Shown here: one piece after another, positions 38,943-47,913 of the stretch
Position numbering within the stretch: position 1 is the first letter of the stretch
How the letters are laid out: every line of letters starts with the position of its first letter
Assembly: GCF_022347565.1 (NCBI RefSeq)
Contig: NZ_JAKRGH010000009.1
Location: 62,001 to 126,000, forward strand
Reading direction: 5' to 3'
Length of the DNA stretch: 64,000 nt
Source of the DNA: Vibrio sp. Of7-15
GTDB lineage: Bacteria; Pseudomonadota; Gammaproteobacteria; Enterobacterales; Vibrionaceae
Made by a program: the position numbers and the translations under genes
The notes under the pieces: generated by a model
Seen by the model: the letters and a program-made list of their open reading frames with translations, nothing else
The model's database searches: none
Told to the model about the DNA's origin: nothing

Positions 38943-40682
38943 TTACTTGGCTTCAATGTCTTCAATCATTAACTGCAAAGAACGATTGCCACGGAACTCA
39001 TTTACATCAAGACGATACGCAAGATGTACTGTTTTCACTGAGGCATCAGGCCAACGACGCAAATCAACATTAAAGGCAATCGCATCAATCATCACCCCAG
39101 AACCAAAACCACGCGACACAGCCTCAACCATTAACTTAAGGTGTTTTTCGCCCACCAGTTTTTGATGAAGTACTTTAAACTCACCATCAAACAAAGGTTC
39201 AGGGAAGGCTTGGCCCCACGGTCCACCAGAACGGATGATCTCGGCGGTCTCCATGTTTAGCTCATTAGGAAGAAGCTCACCGTCCGACAGTAGCACACCT
39301 TTTAAAGCATCTTCTTCCAGACTACTGCGTACAATATCGTCAAACGCTTTTGAAAAACGCTCAAAATCAGCTTCTTTAATGGTAAGACCCGCCGCCATAG
39401 CATGCCCACCAAACTTTAAAATCAATCCTGGATTACGAGTATCAATTAAATCTAACGCATCTCGCATATGCAGCCCAACAATGGAGCGGCAAGACCCTTT
39501 GATCAACCCTTCTCCACCATCGGCAAACGCAATCACCGGGCGATGAAATTTGTCTTTAATCCGAGACGCTAAAATACCAATCACCCCTTGGTGCCAATCT
39601 CGCTGAAATAACGCCAATCCGTAAGGTAATTCGCTATCAGTACCGAGTTTCAAGCGTTCGCAAATGGCCATGGCTTCTTCTTTCATGCCTTGCTCAATCT
39701 CTTTGCGAGTTTGATTCAACGCATCCAGCTCTGATGCCATGCGGCGAGCGGCGTGAATGTTTTGGCACATAAGCAGTTCAACCCCAAACGACATATCATC
39801 CAGTCGTCCAGCAGCATTAATTCGTGGGCCTAGAGCAAAACCAAAGTCTGAAGCAATTAACCGTTTAGGATCACGGTTCGCCACTTCAATCAGCGCCAAA
39901 ATACCTGGGCGACATTTACCCGCACGAATGCGTTGTAGCCCCTGATGCACCAAAATACGGTTGTTTTCATCCAGTGCTACCACATCTGCAACTGTTCCCA
40001 AGGCCACTAAATCCAATAACTCAGCTAAGTTTGGCTCAGGAATACGGCGCTGTTGGAACCAGTTTTGCTCTCGAAGGTGGGCTCGTAATGCCAGCATTAA
40101 ATAAAACGCAACACCAACCCCCGCCAAGGCTTTTGAAGGAAAAGAACACTCTTGAAGATTCGGGTTCACAATGGCATCGGCAATTGGCAATGTATCCCCT
40201 GGCAAATGGTGATCGGTAACAATCACCGTCATGCCTTTGGCTTTTGCAGCGGCCACCCCATCAATGGAAGAAACGCCATTATCTACGGTCATGATCACTT
40301 CCGCACCACGCTCTTGCGCCTGCTCAACCACTTCCGGGCTCAAACCATAACCATCATCAAATCGGTTCGGCACTAAGTAATCCACATTCTGACTGCCCAG
40401 CATGCGCATCGCCAAAACAGACAATGCAGAACTGGTTGCGCCATCAGCATCAAAATCCCCCACCACAATCACTCGGCGATTATCAGCTAGTGCTTGTGCT
40501 AAAATCTCAACCGCAGCGGTAATGCCATACAATTTTTGGTAATTGAGTAAACCTTTTGCCCCTCGTTCCAGCTGAGAGACAGAAGTAAGGCCTCGGCTAC
40601 AATAAATACGCTGTAAAAGAGGAGGAATCGAGTCAGGTAAGCAAGATGTATCTTGTTCGGGACGGCGTTTGATTTCAATCAT
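38943..40682 (-). CDS. recJ: Single-stranded-DNA-specific 5'-3' exonuclease RecJ
   Basis: RecJ degrades single-stranded DNA 5' to 3' in RecF-pathway recombination, mismatch repair and base excision repair. The 579-aa protein has the DHH phosphoesterase motifs VVGDFDADGATSSAL (near residue 75), MTVDNGVSSIDG, VTDHHLPGD (the DHH itself) and the DHHA1 motif GGHAMAAGLTI near residue 410. Length is typical. It lies 55 bp after dsbC in the operon xerD-dsbC-recJ, the same order as in E. coli. Confidence 0.97.
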   Translation of the reverse strand: MIEIKRRPEQDTSCLPDSIPPLLQRIYCSRGLTSVSQLERGAKGLLNYQKLYGITAAVEILAQALADNRRVIVVGDFDADGATSSALSVLAMRMLGSQNVDYLVPNRFDDGYGLSPEVVEQAQERGAEVIMTVDNGVSSIDGVAAAKAKGMTVIVTDHHLPGDTLPIADAIVNPNLQECSFPSKALAGVGVAFYLMLALRAHLREQNWFQQRRIPEPNLAELLDLVALGTVADVVALDENNRILVHQGLQRIRAGKCRPGILALIEVANRDPKRLIASDFGFALGPRINAAGRLDDMSFGVELLMCQNIHAARRMASELDALNQTRKEIEQGMKEEAMAICERLKLGTDSELPYGLALFQRDWHQGVIGILASRIKDKFHRPVIAFADGGEGLIKGSCRSIVGLHMRDALDLIDTRNPGLILKFGGHAMAAGLTIKEADFERFSKAFDDIVRSSLEEDALKGVLLSDGELLPNELNMETAEIIRSGGPWGQAFPEPLFDGEFKVLHQKLVGEKHLKLMVEAVSRGFGSGVMIDAIAFNVDLRRWPDASVKTVHLAYRLDVNEFRGNRSLQLMIEDIEAK

Positions 40683-40737
40683 AATAGGAATGCGGGCCCA
40701 ACAAAGCAGGCCCTTTTAATGAATTATAAGTCTAAGT

Positions 40738-41460
40738 TTAGCGGGCGTTTAATGTTTGACTTAAACGAGTAGCAGGCTGGTAACCAGGGATCATAGTGCC
40801 ATCTTCAAGTACCATTGCCGGTGTCCCTGTTACACCCATTTGAACACCTAGTTGATACTGCTTTTCAATCGTCGCACGGCACTGTTGAATATCATTCAAC
40901 TTACCATTACCTAATGATTTACCCGTTTTTGCTAGGTGCATAGCCTCAGTATTATCCGCTGAACACCAAATCTTGCTCATGGCCTCCGCTGTTTGAGATT
41001 GCATACCACCACGAGGGAAAGCAAGGTAACGAATAGTGATGCCTGCATCATTATAGTCTGCCATCTCGTTATGTAACTTACGGCAGTAGCCACAACTAAT
41101 ATCAGTAAAGACCGTCACGACATGCTTTTCTTCTTTCGCAGGAAAAACAATCATGTCTTCTTCATATTCATTCAGTTTTTTCACCAAACGCTTCGCAACA
41201 ATGTCTGTTAAGTTACCTTGGTCATCAAACTGATATAGCTTGCCGTGAAAGAAGTGCTTCGCATCATCGGAAACAAAAAAGATTCCTTGGCTGGTTTGAA
41301 CCTCTTTTATTCCTTCAACAGGCGACGGGGTAATAGAATCTGCGTTCAAACCAATAGAGGCTAAACGTTCTGTGATTTTTTCATTGTCCGCAAAAGCGTG
41401 AAAAGAAGCGGCGGTAAGCACTGCAAATAAACCTGCAGTAATACGGCGAGTAAAGGTCAT
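40738..41460 (-). CDS. dsbC: Thiol:disulfide interchange protein DsbC
   Basis: DsbC isomerises wrong disulfides in the periplasm. The 240-aa precursor has a signal peptide (MTFTRRITAGLFAVLTAASF, cleavage after AFA), an N-terminal dimerisation domain and a thioredoxin-fold domain with the redox pair CGYC (FTDISCGYCRKLHNEM, near residue 122), the cis-proline loop TGTPAMVL, and a second Cys pair for a structural disulfide. It is in the xerD-dsbC-recJ operon. Confidence 0.97.
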   Translation of the reverse strand: MTFTRRITAGLFAVLTAASFHAFADNEKITERLASIGLNADSITPSPVEGIKEVQTSQGIFFVSDDAKHFFHGKLYQFDDQGNLTDIVAKRLVKKLNEYEEDMIVFPAKEEKHVVTVFTDISCGYCRKLHNEMADYNDAGITIRYLAFPRGGMQSQTAEAMSKIWCSADNTEAMHLAKTGKSLGNGKLNDIQQCRATIEKQYQLGVQMGVTGTPAMVLEDGTMIPGYQPATRLSQTLNAR

Positions 41461-41545
41461 TAATAATTACCTGCTAAATCAATCGTTCGAATGTTGAACA
41501 TGGGCGATGAACAGTAGAGTCTGTATTTTTTATAAAGTTCAACGC

Positions 41546-42442
41546 TTATGCGCGAGGGTGATGCTGCTCGTGAATCTGTTTTAAGCGCTCAGTTGCCACA
41601 TGAGTATATATCTGAGTCGTCGATAAATCACTGTGTCCTAATAACATTTGCACTACTCTAAGATCTGCTCCGTAATTAAGCAAGTGAGTTGCAAATGCAT
41701 GACGTAAAACATGGGGGGATAGCGTATCGCCGTCGATGCCAGCAATCATGGCATAATGCTTAATGCGATGCCAAAAAGTTTGCCTTGTCATCTGCTTGGC
41801 ACGTTTACTTGGAAACACCACATCAGATGTTTTCTGCCCTAATAAAGCGGGTCTGCCTTCAGTGATAAAGGTTTCAATCCAATCAATGGCATTTTCCCCA
41901 AGTGGCACCAAGCGTTCTTTATCCCCTTTACCCGTGACACGCACTACCCCTTGGCGCAAGCTAACGTTTTCCATGGTTAAGCTGACTAACTCCGTCACAC
42001 GTAAACCAGTCGCGTAAAGCAACTCCAACATCGCTTTGTCACGTAATTGAATAGGATCATTAGTATCAGGAGCGGCCAACAAGGCATCCACCTGATCTTC
42101 CGACAAATCTTTCGGCAGTCGTTGCGGTAATTTCGGACTCACTAATAATGCGCTGGGATCATCAGCTCGCATTTTCTCACGATGCATGTACTGAAAAAGG
42201 CGACGAATCGCCGATAGCATCCGGGCGCGTGATGTTTGCTTAAATTCCTTATCCGCAAGCCACGACTGGTAACTCTGTAAGCCTAATATACTGATCGATT
42301 CCAATTTATAGTTATTATCACCCAGCCACTGGATCAGCTTAGAGAGATCATTACGATAAGAAACGAGCGTATTTTCAGACAAGCCTCTTTCCATCCACAT
42401 GGCATCAAGAAAGCGCTCCATTAAAGCCGTATCGCTGTTCAT
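41546..42442 (-). CDS. xerD: Tyrosine recombinase XerD
   Basis: XerD, with XerC, resolves chromosome dimers at dif under FtsK control. The 298-aa protein has a SAM-like N-terminal core-binding domain and a catalytic domain with Arg in TGLRVTELVSL, Lys in VTGKGDKERLVPL, HxxR in SPHVLRHAFATHLL, His in LLGHSDLSTTQIYTHV and the nucleophilic Tyr in that last motif. It is the first gene of xerD-dsbC-recJ. As a core housekeeping recombinase it does not indicate an integron or prophage. Confidence 0.97.
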   Translation of the reverse strand: MNSDTALMERFLDAMWMERGLSENTLVSYRNDLSKLIQWLGDNNYKLESISILGLQSYQSWLADKEFKQTSRARMLSAIRRLFQYMHREKMRADDPSALLVSPKLPQRLPKDLSEDQVDALLAAPDTNDPIQLRDKAMLELLYATGLRVTELVSLTMENVSLRQGVVRVTGKGDKERLVPLGENAIDWIETFITEGRPALLGQKTSDVVFPSKRAKQMTRQTFWHRIKHYAMIAGIDGDTLSPHVLRHAFATHLLNYGADLRVVQMLLGHSDLSTTQIYTHVATERLKQIHEQHHPRA

Positions 42443-42608
42443 CCTGTATAAACCCTCAGGTCATTTCTCACTTACCCGCTAAGGTACTGAACCATCAAAA
42501 AAACGCAAGCGCCTTTCTTGTGCAAAAAATAATATTAGCTTAGATGGTTGGGGATGAGAGTAATTATCGGTAGAATCGCTTTACCTATTGTTCCAATGGA
42601 AGCCCTAC

Positions 42609-43127
42609 ATGAAAATCGGTCTGTTTTATGGCTCTACAACTTGTTACACCGAAATGGCCTCGGAGAAAATTCGCGATATTATTGGCGCAGAGCTAATTGA
42701 TATTCACAATATTAAAGAAACTCCCCCGCAATTAATGAACGATTACGATTTATTAATTCTTGGCATTTCCACATGGGATTTTGGTGAAATTCAAGAAGAC
42801 TGGTTGGCCGTATGGGAGCAATTAGATGGACTGACATTAAATGGCAAAGTGGTAGCACTCTTTGGTTTAGGGGATCAAGAAGGCTATGGCGAATGGTATT
42901 TAGACGCCATGGGTCTATTACATGATCAACTAAAACCAACTGGCGTACAGTTCATTGGTTACTGGCCAAATCAAGGCTATGAATTTGAAGCCTCAAAAGC
43001 GTTAATTAATAATGATACACAGTTTGTTGGCCTAGCCCTTGATGAAGACAGCCAATATGAGCTAAGTGATGAACGCATTCAGAACTGGTGTGAACAGATT
43101 TTAGTGGAATACCACGATACGCTGTAA
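42609..43127 (+). CDS. fldB: Flavodoxin 2
   Basis: FldB is a small FMN electron carrier. The 172-aa protein has the phosphate-binding loop [18 protein letters not shown] at its N terminus, the isoalloxazine-side segments [15 protein letters not shown] and [13 protein letters not shown]. The ATG at 42609 is preceded by GGAAG 6 nt upstream; a TTG at 42588 in frame is less likely. It is divergent from xerD, as in E. coli. Confidence 0.95.
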   Translation: MKIGLFYGSTTCYTEMASEKIRDIIGAELIDIHNIKETPPQLMNDYDLLILGISTWDFGEIQEDWLAVWEQLDGLTLNGKVVALFGLGDQEGYGEWYLDAMGLLHDQLKPTGVQFIGYWPNQGYEFEASKALINNDTQFVGLALDEDSQYELSDERIQNWCEQILVEYHDTL

Positions 43128-43137
43128 GAAAAATAAA

Positions 43138-43164
43138 AAAGGGGTGCCTTAACAGCACCCCTTT
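43138..43164. terminator. Bidirectional terminator fldB / brnQ
   Basis: AAAGGGGTGC/GCACCCCTTT with a 7-nt loop between convergent genes. Confidence 0.9.
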
Positions 43165-43200
43165 CTTTTATCTATAAAGGCTCACTTTTGTTTTACAACA

Positions 43201-44508
43201 TTAAGCCGTTTTTGCTTGTGGTTTTGCATAACCGCCAACAAACTTCATGCACACAATCGCTGCTGCTGTTGGTAATAGCCACGCCATACCATACTCAAAC
43301 AATGGCAACATAGAGAATGCAGACACATCAACGCCCGCCACTTTTGCCGCATCAAGTAAAGCAAAGACCAATGCAACCAAAATAACCACACGGTAAGACA
43401 AACGTGGGTTTGGTAAGAACTTGCGTACAAATGTCAGAGCCACAAGAGCAATAGCCACTGGGTATAAGGCAAACAATACAGGAACAGACAGAGCAATTAG
43501 CTGGCTCAAACCAACATTTGCAACTACCGCACACGCTACAGAGTTAATCACCACCCAAGCTTTGTACGGCAATGGTGTTAAAGAACTGAAGTAATCTGAA
43601 CACGCAGAAATAAGACCAATTGCTGTTGTTAAACAAGCAAGCAGTACAATCACAGACAGAACCACCTGACCTGCTGAGCCAAATAGAGCATGAACGTATT
43701 GCGCTAGAATCACACCGCCATTATCAACACCCAACGCAACCGTGCTGCTTGTCGCACCAAGGTAGAATAATGAAATGTAAACAAACGCAAGACCTGCCGC
43801 CGCAATCAAACCAGCACAGATAAGGTATTTAGTCGTTGGGCCTTGCTCAGTAATGCCTTTGTTACGAAGCGCTTCAACAATCAACATACCAAACATCAAA
43901 GAGCCAAACGTATCCATTGTTTGGTAACCGTCAATGAAGCCCGTTGTGAATGCTTGAGAAACATAACCACCTTGCGCAGCGGCAATGTCACCCTGAGGGT
44001 TAATGAATACCGCAATAGCAAGTACAATTAAACCAATGAACAGAGCTGGCGTCAGCAGTTTGCCGATCACATCAAGCAATTTACCTTGCGCCCATGAGAA
44101 GATAAGTGCAACAGCAAAAAACACAATAGAAAACAGGGTTAGGCTTGCTTGACCTGCGTCAGCCAAAAATGGTTTAACTGCCATTTCATACGCAACAAGA
44201 CCAGTACGAGGAGCCGCAAATGCAGGGCCAATGATGATAAAAATCAGTACCGCCATCAGTGTCGCAGCTTTTAAAGGTAAATCACGTGTTAGTGCAGCCC
44301 ATGATCCACCAGCAACAGCGATAGCAATAATGGTTATAAGAGGGAGACCTACTGCCGTTGCAAGAAAACCAAACATCGCTGGCATTACATTATCACCCGC
44401 TAACTGACCAGCTAACGGTGGGAAAATAATATTACCGGCACCTAAAAAAAAGGCGAAAAGCATAAAGCCTAACGCGATTATGTCTGTTAATTTTAGATTC
44501 TGTTTCAC
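43201..44508 (-). CDS. brnQ: Branched-chain amino acid:cation symporter
   Basis: BrnQ imports leucine, isoleucine and valine with a cation. The 435-aa protein has about 12 membrane segments and the family N terminus LTDIIALGFMLFAFFLGAGNIIFPP, then GTMDTFGSLMFG-like sequence (GYQTMDTFGSLMFGMLIV). The start is GTG (MKQNLKLTD) with AAGGG 6 nt upstream. A CRP-like site lies about 75 bp upstream. It is monocistronic. Confidence 0.94.
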   Translation of the reverse strand: MKQNLKLTDIIALGFMLFAFFLGAGNIIFPPLAGQLAGDNVMPAMFGFLATAVGLPLITIIAIAVAGGSWAALTRDLPLKAATLMAVLIFIIIGPAFAAPRTGLVAYEMAVKPFLADAGQASLTLFSIVFFAVALIFSWAQGKLLDVIGKLLTPALFIGLIVLAIAVFINPQGDIAAAQGGYVSQAFTTGFIDGYQTMDTFGSLMFGMLIVEALRNKGITEQGPTTKYLICAGLIAAAGLAFVYISLFYLGATSSTVALGVDNGGVILAQYVHALFGSAGQVVLSVIVLLACLTTAIGLISACSDYFSSLTPLPYKAWVVINSVACAVVANVGLSQLIALSVPVLFALYPVAIALVALTFVRKFLPNPRLSYRVVILVALVFALLDAAKVAGVDVSAFSMLPLFEYGMAWLLPTAAAIVCMKFVGGYAKPQAKTA

Positions 44509-44848
44509 AGAAAACCCTTGTCTGTCATGTTGTGTTTGTTTTGTTATATTCGTAATATCAATTTAGTTTCATTATCTAAATGTGACATTTGTCGCAGCAT
44601 AATGGACAATAATGTATCAACAAGCAATAGCTCAGGCTAAAACGCTACAATCTTCCAAATCAAAACCAAAAAAGCAGAATATAAAACTAATATTAAAAAC
44701 CAAAGCAATATCTAAATCCAAATAATCTCATTTTATCAATACACACCATTTAGATTTAAAGTTCACCCAACATAAAAGAAACAGAATTAAAAACTAAACA
44801 ACATAGCACTCTATCGTCTGCTATAAATAATCTCTTGCTGAGGCAATC
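44509..44848. other. brnQ-trmN6 divergent intergenic region
   Basis: 340 bp, AT-rich, containing the brnQ and trmN6 promoters and a CRP-like site at 44581-44596. No gene is seen. Confidence 0.4.
44581..44596. promoter_or_regulatory. CRP-like site upstream of brnQ
   Basis: TGTGACATTTGTCGCA matches TGTGA-N6-TCACA with one mismatch and is preceded by AAA. Confidence 0.45.
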
Positions 44849-45571
44849 ATGGCAAAAAGCTTTACATTCAAACAGTTCCACATTGATGCTCACCAATGTG
44901 GCATGCCCGTCAGTACAGATGGTGTGTTATTAGGGGCGTGGGCCAATATAAAAAAAGCTCAAACAATATTGGATATTGGGAGTGGCACAGGCCTACTTTC
45001 TCTCATTTGTGCACAACGTAATGCACATGCACAAATTACCGCAGTCGAAATCGAACCTTCAGCCGCTCAAGCCGCATTGCAAAACTTTGAGCAAAGCCGC
45101 TGGGCAGAACGCCTCACCTTAAAGCACCAAAATGTCAGTACACTGGTGACCACACCAGAAAAATGCGCGCATTTCGATGCGATTATCTGCAACCCGCCCT
45201 ACTTTAATAATGGCGAGCAGTCGCATCAAGATAACCGCGCCACAGCAAGGCACACAGACTCACTCACACACCAGCACTTACTGGAAATTTGCCAACAGTT
45301 ACTCAATGTAAAGGGAACAGCCAGTTTTATTCTTCCAGCAGTAGAAGGGCAACTGTTTATCGAGTTAAGCGACTCACACGGATTTGTTTTAACACGGCTA
45401 ACAGAAATCAAAACCACCCCAACGAAGCCAGTTTCCCGATTACTTATTGAATTATCACTAGAGGTTCACCCTAACGTTCAATGTGATCGTAATGAATTAA
45501 TGATCCATAGGGCGGGACAATACAGTGAAGAATTCACTGACCTAACAAAAGATTTCTATTTGAAAATGTAA
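44849..45571 (+). CDS. trmN6: tRNA1(Val) (adenine37-N6)-methyltransferase
   Basis: The 240-aa protein (YfiC family) methylates A37 of tRNA-Val. It has the SAM-binding motif ILDIGSGTGLLSLICAQR near residue 45 and the N6-adenine catalytic motif CNPPYFNNGEQS near 125. The N terminus FTFKQFHIDAHQCGMPVSTDGVLLGAWA is typical. GAGG lies just upstream of the ATG. It is followed by srmB; in E. coli the two are also neighbours, there divergent. Confidence 0.95.
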   Translation: MAKSFTFKQFHIDAHQCGMPVSTDGVLLGAWANIKKAQTILDIGSGTGLLSLICAQRNAHAQITAVEIEPSAAQAALQNFEQSRWAERLTLKHQNVSTLVTTPEKCAHFDAIICNPPYFNNGEQSHQDNRATARHTDSLTHQHLLEICQQLLNVKGTASFILPAVEGQLFIELSDSHGFVLTRLTEIKTTPTKPVSRLLIELSLEVHPNVQCDRNELMIHRAGQYSEEFTDLTKDFYLKM

Positions 45572-45694
45572 TCAGCGCCCTTTCACTCACCATAAAGTGA
45601 TTTTTACTGAAAAAGATCGGTGATCCAGATCGCATTAGGCTTTATAATTGCTGGCTAATTTATTTGCATCGGCACCAGCGTGGAGAAACAACCT

Positions 45695-46939
45695 TTGATC
45701 AGAACTTTTGCAGATTTAGAGCTGTCCCAAAACCTACTACAAGCAATTGAGGAGATGGGCTACCAGCGACCAACTCAAGTTCAAGCACAGGCGATCCCGC
45801 ATGCGCTCGATGGCCGTGATGTTTTAGCTTCAGCCCCCACTGGCACAGGTAAAACAGCGGCATTTATTCTTCCTGCACTTCAGCACCTAGAAGATTTCCC
45901 TCGCACCAAACCTGGCCCTGCTCGTGTACTTGTGCTAACTCCTACTCGTGAATTAGCCATGCAGGTCGCAGAGCACGCCCGTGGTTTAGCCAAGCACACG
46001 AATTTAAAAGTATTTACCATCACAGGTGGTATTGCTTACCAAGAGCACGCCGAGATACTTGGCACAACTCAAGACATCGTGGTGGCGACACCTGGCCGTT
46101 TAATGGAATACATTGAAGCGGAGAAATTTGATTGTCGTGCTATTGAATCTCTGATTCTTGATGAAGCAGACCGTATGCTAGACATGGGTTTTGGCCCAGT
46201 TGTTGACCGCTTATCCAAAGAGTGTCGCTGGCGTAAACAAACCCTTCTATTCTCTGCAACACTAGAAGGTAAAGGGGTTGAAGGTTTCACCGAAGATCTA
46301 CTGACCGATCCAGCAGAAGTCGACGCGGACCCTTCTCGCCGTGAACGTAAGAAGATCAATCAGTGGTACCACCGTGCCGATAACATGGAACACAAGCTGG
46401 CCCTGCTGAAAAACATCATCACCGAGCAAGCTGAACGTTCTATTATTTTCGTGAAAACCCGTGATCGCCTAGCCGATCTACGTGGCCAGCTAGAAAGCGC
46501 GCAAATTCCATGTGCATGGATCCAAGGTGAAATGCCTCAAGAGCGTCGTAATAATGCCATTGAACGTTTCCGTGATGGCACGGTTAATGTACTGATCGCG
46601 ACCGACGTTGCTGCTCGTGGCATCGACTTACCGGATGTTAGCCATGTGATTAACTTCGATATGCCTCGTACCGCAGATGTATACCTACACCGTATTGGCC
46701 GTACAGCACGTGCAGGTAAAAAAGGTAACGCAGTTGCTCTAATTGAAGCCCACGACCAAGGTATGATCGAACGTGTAGGACGTTACACAAAAGAAGAGAT
46801 TAAAGAGCGATTTATTGAAGGGTTAAAACCAACTCACAAAAAATCAAAAGTCGTGAAAAAGAAGAAAAAGAAATTAGATAAAAAGACTATCGCCGGTAAA
46901 AAGAAGAAAGCCGCGAAAAAGCTAAAAAAGAAAGCGTAA
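45695..46939 (+). CDS. srmB: ATP-dependent RNA helicase SrmB
   Basis: SrmB is a DEAD-box helicase in early 50S subunit assembly. The 414-aa protein has motif I SAPTGTGKTAA, Ia PTRELAMQ, II DEAD (LILDEADRMLDMGF), III SAT, and VI HRIGRTARAG, and ends in a lysine-rich tail. I place the start at a TTG (45695) with GGAG 8 nt upstream, giving MIRTFADLELSQNLL, which fits homologues; a GTG at 45680 in frame is the alternative. It follows trmN6 with a TATAAT-type -10 in the gap. Confidence 0.94.
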   Translation: MIRTFADLELSQNLLQAIEEMGYQRPTQVQAQAIPHALDGRDVLASAPTGTGKTAAFILPALQHLEDFPRTKPGPARVLVLTPTRELAMQVAEHARGLAKHTNLKVFTITGGIAYQEHAEILGTTQDIVVATPGRLMEYIEAEKFDCRAIESLILDEADRMLDMGFGPVVDRLSKECRWRKQTLLFSATLEGKGVEGFTEDLLTDPAEVDADPSRRERKKINQWYHRADNMEHKLALLKNIITEQAERSIIFVKTRDRLADLRGQLESAQIPCAWIQGEMPQERRNNAIERFRDGTVNVLIATDVAARGIDLPDVSHVINFDMPRTADVYLHRIGRTARAGKKGNAVALIEAHDQGMIERVGRYTKEEIKERFIEGLKPTHKKSKVVKKKKKKLDKKTIAGKKKKAAKKLKKKA

Positions 46940-46974
46940 GCGTTTAAGCACACGACTTTTCATCCTTACCATCA

Positions 46975-47006
46975 AAAAAAGCTGCGAGTTCATCGCAGCT
47001 TTTTTA
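46975..47006. terminator. Bidirectional terminator srmB / yaaA
   Basis: AAAAAAGCTGCGA/TCGCAGCTTTTTT with loop GTTCA between convergent genes. Confidence 0.92.
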
Positions 47007-47026
47007 TGCTTCAAACACAATTAAAA

Positions 47027-47800
47027 CTATTGCTCTTCGCGCTTAAAGACAAATTCAGTAGTGGTTGATTCAGCTTCAACAAAATAGTATCCAGCCACAT
47101 CAAACTCTTTTAACTGTTCAACATTATCAAGACGCTTTTCAATGATGTAGCGAGCCATCATGCCTCGTGCTTTTTTCGCGTAAAAGCTAATCACTTTATA
47201 GGTGCCATTTTTACAGTCTTTAAACACTGGCGTGATCACTTTTGCTTCTAAGCTTTTTGGTTTTACCGCCTTAAAATACTCATTAGACGCTAAATTCACC
47301 AAGACATCATCACCTTGTTCAGACAATGCTTGATTTAACTTCTCTGTGATCACCGTACCCCAGAACTGATACAAATTCGTACCACGCTTGTTGGCCAGCT
47401 TCGTGCCCATTTCTAGACGGTATGGCTGCATTAAATCCAGCGGCTTTAACAAACCATACAGCCCAGACAACATACGCAGGTGCTGCTGAGCATACTGAAA
47501 ATCATCTTCCGTTAATGAGTTTGCATCCAAACCAGTGTAAACATCCCCTTTGAATGCCAAAATAGCCTGGCGAGCATTCTCTTGGGTAAATTCTGGCTGC
47601 CACTGTTCAAATCGAGCAGCATTTAGACCTGCGATTTTATCGCTCACTTTCATCAGCGTTGCAATATCAGACGGAGTTAACTGTCGGCATTGCTCAATCA
47701 ACTCCACCGAATGGTCAACCAACTCAGGCTGAGTATAAGTATTCGTTGCCAGTGGTGATTCATAATCAAGGGTTTTGGCTGGAGAAACCACAATTAACAT
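47027..47800 (-). CDS. yaaA: Peroxide stress protein YaaA (DUF328)
   Basis: YaaA lowers intracellular free iron during hydrogen-peroxide stress in E. coli and is a DNA-binding protein of unusual fold. The 257-aa protein starts [17 protein letters not shown] and has the conserved [25 protein letters not shown] and [18 protein letters not shown]. The ATG at 47800 has AAGGA upstream; the frame extends to 47848 without homology. It is monocistronic. Confidence 0.94.
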   Translation of the reverse strand: MLIVVSPAKTLDYESPLATNTYTQPELVDHSVELIEQCRQLTPSDIATLMKVSDKIAGLNAARFEQWQPEFTQENARQAILAFKGDVYTGLDANSLTEDDFQYAQQHLRMLSGLYGLLKPLDLMQPYRLEMGTKLANKRGTNLYQFWGTVITEKLNQALSEQGDDVLVNLASNEYFKAVKPKSLEAKVITPVFKDCKNGTYKVISFYAKKARGMMARYIIEKRLDNVEQLKEFDVAGYYFVEAESTTTEFVFKREEQ

Positions 47801-47845
47801 AAGACTATTTCCTTTACTAAACTGGTGGTTAGAATAGCATCCAAA

Positions 47846-47878
47846 CAAAAAAAAGCCACGCTATCTAAGCATGGCTTT
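47846..47878 (-). terminator. Intrinsic terminator after the AGCS symporter gene
   Basis: AAAGCCATGC/GCGTGGCTTT (one mismatch) with a 7-nt loop and eight T on the minus strand. Confidence 0.85.
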
Positions 47879-47913
47879 CTCTATCAATTTAATAGGTCAA
47901 AACAAGGGAGATA

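Noticed and set aside
41546-42442. Tyrosine recombinase as a sign of an integrative element
   Set aside because: It is XerD in its conserved xerD-dsbC-recJ operon, with no att repeats nearby.
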